This document shows positions 8,486 to 16,232 of a DNA stretch of 64,000 nucleotides, piece after piece; the stretch's first letter is position 1, and each line of letters starts with the position of its first letter. The position numbers and the translations under genes were made by a program. The stretch spans positions 62,001 through 126,000 of the forward strand of contig NZ_JAJTTE010000005.1 of NCBI RefSeq assembly GCF_021343995.1, written 5' to 3'. The notes below the pieces were generated by a model, which was given only the letters and a program-made list of their open reading frames with translations, searched no databases and was not told the DNA's origin. The stretch is from Pseudonocardia terrae. Its GTDB lineage: Bacteria; Actinomycetota; Actinomycetes; Mycobacteriales; Pseudonocardiaceae.

Positions 8486-8573
8486 CTTCTGACCAGGTGG
8501 TTCATTCCGCCTGACTCCTCGGCGCCGCGTTTCGTGGCGCCGGATGTGGCGCGAGTCGACCTACTCTCGCGCC

Positions 8574-10424
8574 ATGCCGCCGAGCCAGCACCAGCGTCGC
8601 ATCCGCCAACGAGGTGAGATCACGCAGCTGCCCAGCGGCTCGTATCGCGTCCGGGTGTATGCAGGTCGCGACCCGATCAGCAAGAAGCGGCACTACCTGC
8701 AGGAGATCGTCCGCAAGGGCGCCGGCGCCGCCGCAGAGGCGGAGAAGACCTTGCGGCGGCTCCTCGTGCAGGTCGACGACAGGCTGAACCCGCGGACCTC
8801 GGCCTCGGTGGCCCAACTCATGGAGCAGCATTTCGCGCTCCTCGAGGTCGAACGCACGACGAAGTCGACGTACGAGAACCTGGCGAACACCCACATCCTG
8901 CCGCTGATCGGCAAGGTCAAGCTGGCCGCGCTCTCGTCCCAGGTCTTCGACTCGTTCTACGCGGAGCTCCGCCGTTGCCGGACCCACTGCAACCGCCGGA
9001 AGGCGATCGAGCACTGGAAGACGACCTCGCACGGCTGCGACCACCGCTGCCGGCCGCACGTCTGCAAGCCCCTCGCACAGTCGACGATCCGGCAGATCCA
9101 TGTCGTCCTCAGCGGAGCGCTGCGACGTGCCGTGCGCTGGCAGTGGCTGGCGAGGAACCCCATCGAGCACGCGGAACCACCGAAGCAGCCGCCGGCCAAG
9201 CCGCAGCCGCCTACGTCGGAGGAGGCTGCACGCATCCTCAACGCATCGTGGGACGACCCGGACTGGGCGGTGCTGATCTGGCTCACGATGGTCACCGGCT
9301 CACGTCGTGGCGAGCTCTGTGCGCTGCGGTGGCACGACCTGGACCTCGTCCGCAAGGTCCTGCGCGTGGAGCGCTCGGTGGCTCAGCTCGGCGGCGAGAC
9401 GTGGGAAAAGGACACCAAGACCCACCAGCATCGCCGGATCGCCCTGGATCCCGAGTCCGTGACCCTGCTGACGGCGCACCGCGCGCGGTGCATGGAGTTG
9501 GCCGCGGCGCTCGGGACCGAGCTTGCGCTCGACGCCTACGTCTTCTCGGGCTCGGGCGACGGCTCGACACACCTGAAGCCGAAGACCATCACGCGCCGGT
9601 ACTCACGTCTGGTCCAGCAACTGGGCATCCGGACGACCTTCCACAAGCTGCGGCACTACTCGGCGACCGAGCTCATCGCCAGTGGGGTCGACGTCCGGAC
9701 AGTCGCAGGCCGTCTCGGTCACGGTGGCGGCGGAGCGACCACCCTGCGGGTCTATGCGGCGTGGGTGTCGGAGGCGGACCAGCGCGCCTCGTCCGGCCTG
9801 CTCGACCGGCTGCCGCGCCGGCCGACCGGCGATCCGGGCGTCGTCGGGCCCGACGAGCTGTTCGCCCGGAGCCCATACGAGCGCGCCGCGATGGACCTGC
9901 GGGCCCAGATCCTCGACGGCACGATCGAGGCCGGCTCCCCGCTCCCCACGGTCCTGGATCTGTCGGAGCGCTACGGCATCGCCGTCGGAACGGCCAACCG
10001 CGCGGTGGGTCTCCTCAAGGAGTGGGGCCTGGTGGATGCGCGGAGGGGCGCCCGAGTGATCGTCCTCGGTCGGGACGAGGCCGATCCACCGACGTCGGTG
10101 ATCACGCGCGACGAGGACGCTGACGCTCGTCAGACCGACCTGGTGGAGATATCTGAGTCCTGCCCACCGGCGGTGCAGGTGGTCGCCCAGGCAACGGCAC
10201 AGCTGCCGGACGGGCTGCTGGAGCTGGTCCTCCGTCGCAGTGGTGCGAATGTCAGTCGAGTCGTGAGCGCTCCGGTGCCGCTGAACGCGGAGTCGCTGCG
10301 GAAGCTCCTGCTCGACGGCATCGCGCGCAGCGGTGGATCCGACGAGGAGATCGGCCAGTACGAGCTGGAGCTGCGGCAGTTCGGCGCCTCCGACGCCCTC
10401 CTCACCTTCGTCGCCTCGGCCTGA
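8574..10424 (+). CDS. Tyrosine recombinase/integrase fused to a GntR-type winged helix
   Basis: A 616-residue protein (an in-frame ATG at 8544 would add 10). Residues ~60-200 are a SAM-like core-binding domain with the Cys/His-rich insert usual in actinobacterial integrases ('CRTHCNRRKAIEHW' ... 'CDHRCRPHVC'). The catalytic domain shows R244 in 'GSRRGELCALRW', H357 and R360 in 'FHKLRHYSAT', H383 in 'GRLGHGGGG' and nucleophile Y394, so it looks active. From about residue 432 a GntR winged helix is appended ('YERAAMDLRAQILDGTIEAG', 'LSERYGIAVGTANRAVGLL'), followed by a ~110-residue tail of unknown role. It sits directly after tRNA-Ala, as in integrated elements, but no excisionase, replication or transfer gene follows. 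Confidence 0.9.
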   Translation: MPPSQHQRRIRQRGEITQLPSGSYRVRVYAGRDPISKKRHYLQEIVRKGAGAAAEAEKTLRRLLVQVDDRLNPRTSASVAQLMEQHFALLEVERTTKSTYENLANTHILPLIGKVKLAALSSQVFDSFYAELRRCRTHCNRRKAIEHWKTTSHGCDHRCRPHVCKPLAQSTIRQIHVVLSGALRRAVRWQWLARNPIEHAEPPKQPPAKPQPPTSEEAARILNASWDDPDWAVLIWLTMVTGSRRGELCALRWHDLDLVRKVLRVERSVAQLGGETWEKDTKTHQHRRIALDPESVTLLTAHRARCMELAAALGTELALDAYVFSGSGDGSTHLKPKTITRRYSRLVQQLGIRTTFHKLRHYSATELIASGVDVRTVAGRLGHGGGGATTLRVYAAWVSEADQRASSGLLDRLPRRPTGDPGVVGPDELFARSPYERAAMDLRAQILDGTIEAGSPLPTVLDLSERYGIAVGTANRAVGLLKEWGLVDARRGARVIVLGRDEADPPTSVITRDEDADARQTDLVEISESCPPAVQVVAQATAQLPDGLLELVLRRSGANVSRVVSAPVPLNAESLRKLLLDGIARSGGSDEEIGQYELELRQFGASDALLTFVASA

Positions 10425-10912
10425 CGGCACTCGCTTCGTCCGGAGCGCGACCAGATGGCGGCGGTGAGCACCACACGATCGCCGCTTCCACTCCAGAGCA
10501 CGACGTGGGGTGCAGCTTCGCTGCGGTCGACCTGCTCTCGGCAGGACTGTGCTGTCGGTGGTGGGCCGCTTACTCCGCCCGGTCTCACGGGCAAGGGTGC
10601 TGCGCATCGGCTTCGCCGACGACCTGGCGATCGCCCTTGCCCGCGAGCCTCGCCGGGCGGAGTCGGGCGCGGAGGAGCAAGGGCGGGCGCTTCGCACCGC
10701 GCCCCGCAACCGGCCCACCACGACAAGAACTGACCTGCCCGCGCGGCTGCGCGGTCAGCGTCGCGCCGGCCGAGCCTTCGCCCGGGTCGGCGCCCGGGCC
10801 GCCCGCGGGCGGGCGCGAACAGGCGTTGGGTGAGTCGCCCTCCCCCTTCCGAGCGAGGTCGTCCCGGCAGCGGGCGACGGCGACCACGTTTCTCATGCTC
10901 GATTGGCGTGGA
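10425..10912. other. Non-coding stretch after the integrase
   Basis: About 490 bp with no credible gene. The open frames have very Arg/Ser/Pro-rich, low-complexity translations typical of GC-rich shadows. GC-rich inverted repeats are common here, for example a GGCGATCGCC palindrome near 10627. It may be debris of the element that brought the integrase. No copy of the tRNA-Ala 3' end was found here. Confidence 0.4.
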
Positions 10913-10933
10913 CGGGCGAGACGATCTCGCCCG
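10913..10933 (-). terminator. Hairpin after the Rv3235-family gene
   Basis: CGGGCGAGA (10913-10921) pairs perfectly with TCTCGCCCG (10925-10933) around a 3-nt CGA loop. It lies 20 bp beyond the stop of the minus-strand gene ending at 10953 and is a probable terminator. Confidence 0.6.
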
Positions 10934-10952
10934 GCCGCCCGGCCGCCCGCGG

Positions 10953-11462
10953 TCACAGGATCCCGATCGTCGAACACACCCACCGGTCCAGGCCGACGAG
11001 CGTGAACGAGGCGGCCAGCGCCCGGCGCCGTCCCCGGATCCGGACTGATGCGGCGACCTCCACGGCGCCCTCGTGCGGCTGGGAAGGGTGGAAGCTCAGC
11101 AGCCGGGCCCCGCCCCGCAATCCGCTCCGCGCGACCGGCATCGCCCGCAGGTAGCGAAGCACCCGAGGGGCGACCAGATCGGTGAGCTGGGTGGCCGGGC
11201 GGCGCTGGTCGAGCACCTCCACCAGCAGCACCACCGTCCGCTGCGCGTGCTGGATCGCAACGCGGTCGAGCGGGAGGTCGGAGACCGGGTCGCCCGGCGG
11301 GAGCTCGGCGGGTGCGTCGACGGGCGCGCGGTGGCCGCAGGTGGGGCACGGGTCGAGGAAGTCGTCGCCGTCGAACACCACCGTGCGAACCGGGCGGAGC
11401 CCGAGAACCCGACGAAGTGTGTTCTCGCTGGGCGTCTTCTTGTGGTCGAGGGTCTGGGACAT
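10953..11462 (-). CDS. Rv3235-family protein (function unknown)
   Basis: The ATG at 11462, behind GGGAGG, gives 169 residues; longer frames upstream lack a ribosome site. The C-terminal half, 'APRVLRYLRAMPVAR' ... 'EVAASVRIRGRRRALAASFTL' ... 'DRWVCSTIGIL', matches the small conserved Rv3235 family of actinobacteria, recognised by VLRYLRA and the RW-C-x2 ending. The N-terminal 60 residues hold an isolated 'DPCPTCGHR' CxxC, perhaps a zinc turn, which I do not know as a family feature. In other actinobacteria relatives lie near secA, but no secA is visible here. The biochemical role is unknown. Confidence 0.7.
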   Translation of the reverse strand: MSQTLDHKKTPSENTLRRVLGLRPVRTVVFDGDDFLDPCPTCGHRAPVDAPAELPPGDPVSDLPLDRVAIQHAQRTVVLLVEVLDQRRPATQLTDLVAPRVLRYLRAMPVARSGLRGGARLLSFHPSQPHEGAVEVAASVRIRGRRRALAASFTLVGLDRWVCSTIGIL

Positions 11463-12034
11463 GGCGGCCTCCCAAGGGATCGGCAACCAGCCCGTCGCAA
11501 CCCGAGCCACCGACTCCCGGCTCGCCTCCGCTCGCGCACGACGACGCCCACAGCACGGCAGCACCGCCGGCGACTACGGCCCCAAAAGATCAACTACGCA
11601 AGATCAAAAGCCCGTACACACCTAGGCATCACGATCCGATGGGCAGCTGAGCAGTGCGGGCCCCGCCTCGACAGCTCGTGTGGGCGCGGAGTGGACCGAA
11701 GCGCCGGGGCGCGGCGGAACCCGAACCGAACGGGTCGTCAAAGCGGCACCGGACGGAGATCCGGGCCAGGACCGGAAGGTGCTTCCGATGCCTGCCGCAG
11801 AAACCGCGGAAACCGCAGAAGCCCGGGCCTGACCGATTCCGGGGTTTCCACGGTTTCCGCGGCAGCACGCGAGGACGGCGGTGTCGCTCCCCGGCGTCTC
11901 GTCGAGAAGGCTGACGCAGCACCCGTCGGTCCCTCCTTCCCGCGGAGGGGTGCGGGCGAGCCGCTGTGAGTCCTCCATTGCGCGGGCGAACACGCCCAGC
12001 TGCGTCGGCCGGTCAGCCCACGTCAGGTCCTGTG
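11463..12034. other. Gap without a recognised gene
   Basis: 570 bp between the Rv3235-family gene and the acyl-CoA dehydrogenases. Translations in all frames look like noise. Two copies of AAGATCAA lie near 11587-11611, in the likely promoter zone of the minus-strand gene; the reverse strand carries two TTGATCTT boxes. A large imperfect inverted repeat occupies 11793-11864 and is listed separately. Confidence 0.4.
11793..11864. repeat. Long inverted repeat (22-nt arms)
   Basis: Arm 11793-11814 (TGCCGCAGAAACCGCGGAAACC) and arm 11843-11864 are reverse complements at 20 of 22 positions, around a 28-nt loop. Each arm itself repeats GAAACC. It may be a stem-loop terminator for the minus-strand ACAD operon, which ends about 170 bp away, or an element end. 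Confidence 0.5.
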
Positions 12035-13171
12035 CTACCCGGTGGTGGGCGTCAGGGCGGCATAGCGCGCCCGGTGGTGGTCGGCGGGGCCGAGCTCGTA
12101 CTCGATCGCGGTGAGCCGCTTGAAGTAGTGGCCGATCGCGAGCTCCTGTGTCATGCCCATCCCGCCGTGGAGCTGGACGGCGTTCTGGCCGACGAAGCGG
12201 GCGGCGCGGCTGATCGTGACCTTGGCGGCGGAGGTGGCGCGAGCCCGCTCGGCCGGCTCCGCCCCGAGTCGCAGGGTGGCGAGGTACATCGCTGCCACCG
12301 ACTGCTCGACCTCCAGATGCATGTCGACCATGCGGTGCTGCAGCGCCTGGAAGGAGCCGATGGGCTGGCCGAACTGCCGGCGCTCCTTGCTGTACGCGAC
12401 GGTGTCGGCGAGCACCCTGCGCAGACAGCCCACCGCCTCGGCGGCGAGAGCCGCGAGCGCCTCGTCGAGTGCGGGGGAGAGCGCCGTCCAGCCGCGGCCC
12501 TCCTCGCCGAGGAGCGCGGCAGCGGGGAGCCGCACGTCGTCGAGCACGAGGTCGGCGGCGTGCCGGTCGTCGATGGTGCGGTAGCGGTGCACCTGCAGGC
12601 CCGGAAGATCGACGGGGAGCAGGAACAACGAGATCCCGTCGAGGTCGCGCTGCTCGCCCGACGTGCGGGCGGTGAGCAGCAGGTGGGTCGCCTGCGGGAC
12701 CCCGGGGACGACGGTCTTGGCGCCGGTCAGCACCCAGTCCCCGCCGTCGCGTCGCGCAGTGGCCGCCACGGAGTGTGCGGTGTGCCCCGAGGTCGGTTCG
12801 AGCAGGGCCGGGGCGATGCGCACGGACCCCGCGACGATCCCCTCGAGCGGGTCGCCCGTGCCGGGGAGGCGCCGCAGCACGCCCCCGCCGAGGACCACGG
12901 TGTCGACGTAGGGCTCGACGACCAGGGCGCGGCCGAGCTGTTCGGCGATCACCATCGCCTCGACCGGGCCGCCGCCGGATCCGCCGACCTCCTCGGGCAG
13001 CGTGGCGCCGAGGATCCCGAGGTCGTCGGCGAACGAGCGCCACACCTCGGGCTGCCAGCCGGTCTCCGAGGCGGCGGCCTCCCGGCTGCGCGCGAGGTCG
13101 TAGCGGTCGGCGAGCCAGTCGGCGAGCGAGTCGCGCAGGAGCTGCTGCTCCGCGGTGAGCGAGAAGTCCAT
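12035..13171 (-). CDS. Acyl-CoA dehydrogenase, small-subunit type
   Basis: A 378-residue flavoenzyme with N-terminal helices ('MDFSLTAEQQLLRDSLADWL'), a central beta domain and a C-terminal helical domain with 'YSKERRQFGQPIGSFQALQHRMVDM' and 'QLHGGMGMTQELAIGHYFKRL'. It introduces a 2,3-double bond into an acyl-CoA using FAD. Its start abuts the stop of the upstream ACAD gene with no gap. Paired ACAD genes of this kind form alpha2beta2 enzymes in mycobacterial steroid side-chain breakdown (FadE26-27, FadE28-29). By analogy this pair probably acts on a bulky CoA ester, but the substrate is not evident. Confidence 0.88.
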   Translation of the reverse strand: MDFSLTAEQQLLRDSLADWLADRYDLARSREAAASETGWQPEVWRSFADDLGILGATLPEEVGGSGGGPVEAMVIAEQLGRALVVEPYVDTVVLGGGVLRRLPGTGDPLEGIVAGSVRIAPALLEPTSGHTAHSVAATARRDGGDWVLTGAKTVVPGVPQATHLLLTARTSGEQRDLDGISLFLLPVDLPGLQVHRYRTIDDRHAADLVLDDVRLPAAALLGEEGRGWTALSPALDEALAALAAEAVGCLRRVLADTVAYSKERRQFGQPIGSFQALQHRMVDMHLEVEQSVAAMYLATLRLGAEPAERARATSAAKVTISRAARFVGQNAVQLHGGMGMTQELAIGHYFKRLTAIEYELGPADHHRARYAALTPTTG

Positions 13172-14404
13172 CTAGAGCCCCAGAGCCGCCTTCGCGAGGA
13201 TGTTGCGTTGGATCTCGTTGCTGCCGGCGTAGATCGTCCCGGCCCGGTCGTTGAAGTAGCGCAGTGGGGCCACGGCCTGCCACTCCTCCCCGCTGACGTA
13301 GCCGTCGGCGGGGGGCGCGAATCCGGCGAGCGGGCCCCCCGGCCGGGTCGCGTGCGGCTGGTAGGCGCGCCCACGCGGTCCGGCGGCCTCCAGCAGCAGC
13401 TCGGTCAGTGTCTGGCTCAGCTCGGTGCCGAGGATCTTGAGCATCGAGGACGCCGTCCCGGGGTTCTTCCCGCCCGCCGCCGCGGACAGCACGCGGAACT
13501 CCAGCACCTCGAGCACGTCGATGCGGATCCGGGCGTCGGCGAGCTTGGCGGCGAACGCCGGCGACTCGAGCAGGGGGCCCCCGTCCGGCCCGGGCTGCCC
13601 GGCTGCGGCCCGAGCGACCTGGTCGGCCATGACCTGCAGCTTCGGGGCAGCGGCACTGCCGCCCCGCTCGAACTCCAACAGGTACTTCGCGACCGTCCAG
13701 CCGTCGTCGATCTCGCCGACGACGTTGGCCTTCGGCACGCGCACGTGGTCGAAGAACTCCTGGTTCTGGATCTGCTCGCCGGAGGTCATCACCAGCGGGC
13801 GTACCTCGATGCCCGGCGAGCTCATGTCGATCAGCAGGAACGTGATGCCCTGCTGCTTCTTGGCCGCGCGCGAGGTGCGGACCAGGCAGAACATCCAGTT
13901 CGCCTCGGTGGCGTGGGTCGTCCAGATCTTGCTGCCGGTGCAGACCAGGTCGTCGCCGTCCTCGACCGCGGACATGGACAGTGCCGCGAGGTCCGAGCCG
14001 GCCTCTGGTTCGGAGTAGCCCTGGCAGAAGAAGACCTCACCGGTGAGGATCCGGGGCAGGAAGAACTCCTTCTGCTCCGGCGTGCCGAACTCGATCAGCA
14101 CGTGCGCCACCATGCTGATCCCCATGGGGGACAGCGGGGGAGCGCCGGCCAGGATCGACTCCCGGCTGAAGAGGTAGTGCTGGGTCACCGTCCAGTCGCA
14201 GCCGCCGTACTCGACCGGCCACGCCGGCGCGGCCCAGCCGCGCTCGTGCAGGATCGCCTGCCACCGCATGCTCGCCTCGTGGTCGGCGTACACGCTCGTC
14301 ATCAGGCGCCCCGCCCGGCGCAGGTCCGGCGTGAGCCTCTCGTCGAGGAAGGCGTGGACCTCGTCGCGAAAGGCGAGGTCGGCCGCTGACCACTCGAGGT
14401 CCAT
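13172..14404 (-). CDS. Acyl-CoA dehydrogenase, large-subunit type
   Basis: A 410-residue flavoenzyme starting at ATG 14404 (TCCTCC complement upstream). Signatures include 'FFCQGYSEPEAGSDLAAL' (FAD/substrate region), 'GSKIWTTHATEANWMFCLVRTS', and a C-terminal 'TIYAGSNEIQRNILAKAALGL'. In the last motif the position that is a catalytic Glu in medium-chain ACADs is Ala, as in many heteromeric FadE subunits, so the base probably lies elsewhere or on the partner. First gene of a two-gene operon with the ACAD at 12035. A motif A promoter/operator lies 30-46 bp upstream. Confidence 0.88.
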   Translation of the reverse strand: MDLEWSAADLAFRDEVHAFLDERLTPDLRRAGRLMTSVYADHEASMRWQAILHERGWAAPAWPVEYGGCDWTVTQHYLFSRESILAGAPPLSPMGISMVAHVLIEFGTPEQKEFFLPRILTGEVFFCQGYSEPEAGSDLAALSMSAVEDGDDLVCTGSKIWTTHATEANWMFCLVRTSRAAKKQQGITFLLIDMSSPGIEVRPLVMTSGEQIQNQEFFDHVRVPKANVVGEIDDGWTVAKYLLEFERGGSAAAPKLQVMADQVARAAAGQPGPDGGPLLESPAFAAKLADARIRIDVLEVLEFRVLSAAAGGKNPGTASSMLKILGTELSQTLTELLLEAAGPRGRAYQPHATRPGGPLAGFAPPADGYVSGEEWQAVAPLRYFNDRAGTIYAGSNEIQRNILAKAALGL

Positions 14405-14433
14405 CGTTGCTCCTCCGGCTGACGTTCGACCCA

Positions 14434-14450
14434 ACCTAACAGATATAGGT
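14434..14450 (-). promoter_or_regulatory. Motif A site 1 (ACCTA-N7-TAGGT), ACAD promoter
   Basis: ACCTA ACAGATA TAGGT is a perfect 5-bp inverted repeat with a 7-bp spacer. Read toward the ACAD gene, the downstream half gives TAGGTT, a TAnnnT -10 box. It lies 30 bp before the ACAD start. Confidence 0.65.
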
Positions 14451-14523
14451 AGACGGCGAACCTGCCGGAAGTGTGCTGCGCGCGGACTGCGGATGCGAGA
14501 AGGGGTGACCCTGGACACCGCTC

Positions 14524-14540
14524 ACCTAAAGCCTCTAGGC
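14524..14540 (+). promoter_or_regulatory. Motif A site 2, aldehyde dehydrogenase promoter
   Basis: ACCTA AAGCCTC TAGGC overlaps a -10 box TAGGCT (14536-14541). TGGACA at 14512-14517 is an acceptable -35 with an 18-bp spacer. It points to the ALDH gene 160 bp downstream and is divergent from site 1. Confidence 0.65.
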
Positions 14541-14699
14541 TCGCCGCACCGTGACGTCGAGTGAGCGGGTCCGCCGCCGCCGTCCGTGCGCACACCCCGT
14601 TCGGCCCGACGAAGGGACATCGGTGACGTCGTACCCGCTGGTGTTCCCGGTCGAGCGAATGCCTTCCCCCCGAGTCACCGCGGCCCCGAAGGGACGACC

Positions 14700-16154
14700 A
14701 TGACCATCCGTGACGAGCTCCTGATCGACGGTGAGTGGCGCAAGCCCAGCTCGTCGATCCGCATCCCCGTCGTCTCGCCGTCGACCGAGGAGGTCATCGG
14801 GGAGGCGCCCGACGCGAACGCCGACGACGTCGACGCCGCCGTCAAGGCCGCCCGCCGCTCCTTCGACGAGGGTGTGTGGCGGCTGCGATCGGTCGAGGAG
14901 CGCGCCCAGGTGCTCGAGCGGGCGCTCGGCCTGATCGAGCCGAAGCTCGACGAGATCGGCCGGCTGGTGACCTCGGAGATGGGGCTGCCGACCTCGATCG
15001 CCGGGATGCAGATCCCCGGCGCGCTCGCGGTGGGCAAGTACTTCCTCGAGGTCGCGCGCAACACGCCGCTGTCCGAGGTCCGGCAGACCATGTACGGCCC
15101 CGCGGCCGTCGTGAAGGAGCCGGTCGGCGTCGTCGCGTCGATCGCGCCGTGGAACGGCCCGTTCAACATGGCCGTCTCCAAGATCTGGCCGGCGCTGGTC
15201 TCGGGTTGCAGCGTGGTCTACAAGCCCGCACCGGAGACCCCGCTCGACGGATTCTTCATCGCCGAGGCGCTGCACGAGGCCGGCGTGCCCGCCGGTGTCT
15301 TCAACTACATCACCGGTGATCGCGACGCGGGCCGCGCGCTCGTCGCGCACCCGGGCGTGGACAAGGTCAGCTTCACCGGCTCGACGGCCGCAGGTCGGCA
15401 GATCGGCCAGGAGGCGGGCGGCAGCTTCAAGCGCCTGCAGCTGGAGCTGGGCGGCAAGTCCGCCGCGATCGTGCTCGACGACGCCGACCTGCAGACCACC
15501 ATGGCCGGGCTCGCGATGGGCTCGTTCTTCAACACCGGCCAGGTCTGCGCGGCGTACAGCCGGGTGCTGGTGCCCGCCTCGCGCTACGACGAGGTCGTCG
15601 GCGCCCTCGTGGCGACCGCGGAGTCGTTCGTGGTCGGTGACCCGTTCGACCCCGCGACGACCATGGGGCCGTTGGTGTCGAAGCGCCAGCAGGAGCGGGT
15701 GCTCGGCTACATCGAGGCCGGCAGGGCGGAGGGCGCGACCGTCGCGACCGGCGGCGGCATCCCGGCCGGCCTGGAGAAGGGCGCGTTCGTCCAGCCCACC
15801 GTGTTCACCGGCGTCGAGAACGGCATGAAGATCGCTCAGGAGGAGATCTTCGGCCCGGTTGCGTCGGTGCTGCGCTACGAGACGGTGGACGAGGCGATCG
15901 CGATCGCCAACGACTCGGAGTACGGCCTGCACGGCGCCGTGTTCACGACCGACCCGCAGAAGGCGGCGGACGTCGCGCGCCGGGTGCGGACCGGCACGTT
16001 CAGCGTCAACTCCTTCGTCTACAACACCGAGGCGCCGTTCGGCGGGGTGAAGTGCTCCGGGGTCGGCCGCGACACCGGGCCCGAGGCGATCCAGTCGTAC
16101 TACGAGCTGAAGACCGTGAACCTCACCGAGGACGTCGCCCCCCTCTTCTCCTGA
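14700..16154 (+). CDS. NAD(P)-dependent aldehyde dehydrogenase
   Basis: A 484-residue ALDH-superfamily enzyme. ATG 14700 is chosen because GAAGGGA precedes it, while the frame further upstream crosses the promoter. It carries the cofactor motif 'FTGSTAAGRQIG', the general-base region 'LELGGKSAAIVLDDAD', nucleophile C283 in 'NTGQVCAAYSR' and the C-terminal 'NTEAPFGGVKCSG'. It should oxidise an aldehyde to a carboxylic acid. The acyl-CoA synthetase 78 bp downstream could activate that acid, and an alpha/beta hydrolase overlaps the synthetase. The substrate is unknown. Confidence 0.9.
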   Translation: MTIRDELLIDGEWRKPSSSIRIPVVSPSTEEVIGEAPDANADDVDAAVKAARRSFDEGVWRLRSVEERAQVLERALGLIEPKLDEIGRLVTSEMGLPTSIAGMQIPGALAVGKYFLEVARNTPLSEVRQTMYGPAAVVKEPVGVVASIAPWNGPFNMAVSKIWPALVSGCSVVYKPAPETPLDGFFIAEALHEAGVPAGVFNYITGDRDAGRALVAHPGVDKVSFTGSTAAGRQIGQEAGGSFKRLQLELGGKSAAIVLDDADLQTTMAGLAMGSFFNTGQVCAAYSRVLVPASRYDEVVGALVATAESFVVGDPFDPATTMGPLVSKRQQERVLGYIEAGRAEGATVATGGGIPAGLEKGAFVQPTVFTGVENGMKIAQEEIFGPVASVLRYETVDEAIAIANDSEYGLHGAVFTTDPQKAADVARRVRTGTFSVNSFVYNTEAPFGGVKCSGVGRDTGPEAIQSYYELKTVNLTEDVAPLFS

Positions 16155-16232
16155 CCCGCGCTGTTCTCCTGAAGTCCACCGGGGCGGCGGCCACCGACCC
16201 GCCGTCCCGGTCCCACCACCCCTGGAGGCCCC

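Noticed and set aside
11618..11640. ACACCTAGGCATCA as another motif A copy
   Set aside because: It has the ACCTA half, but seven bases on the sequence is CGATC, not TAGGT-like, and it faces no catabolic start.
11629..11922. Small open frames in the 11.6-11.9 kb gap on both strands
   Set aside because: The repeated Lys/Pro/Arg or Phe/Arg/Gly translations come from the GAAACC repeat, not from a protein.
11966..14389. Plus-strand open frame of 807 codons
   Set aside because: It is the complement of the two acyl-CoA dehydrogenases, which have clear signatures on the minus strand.
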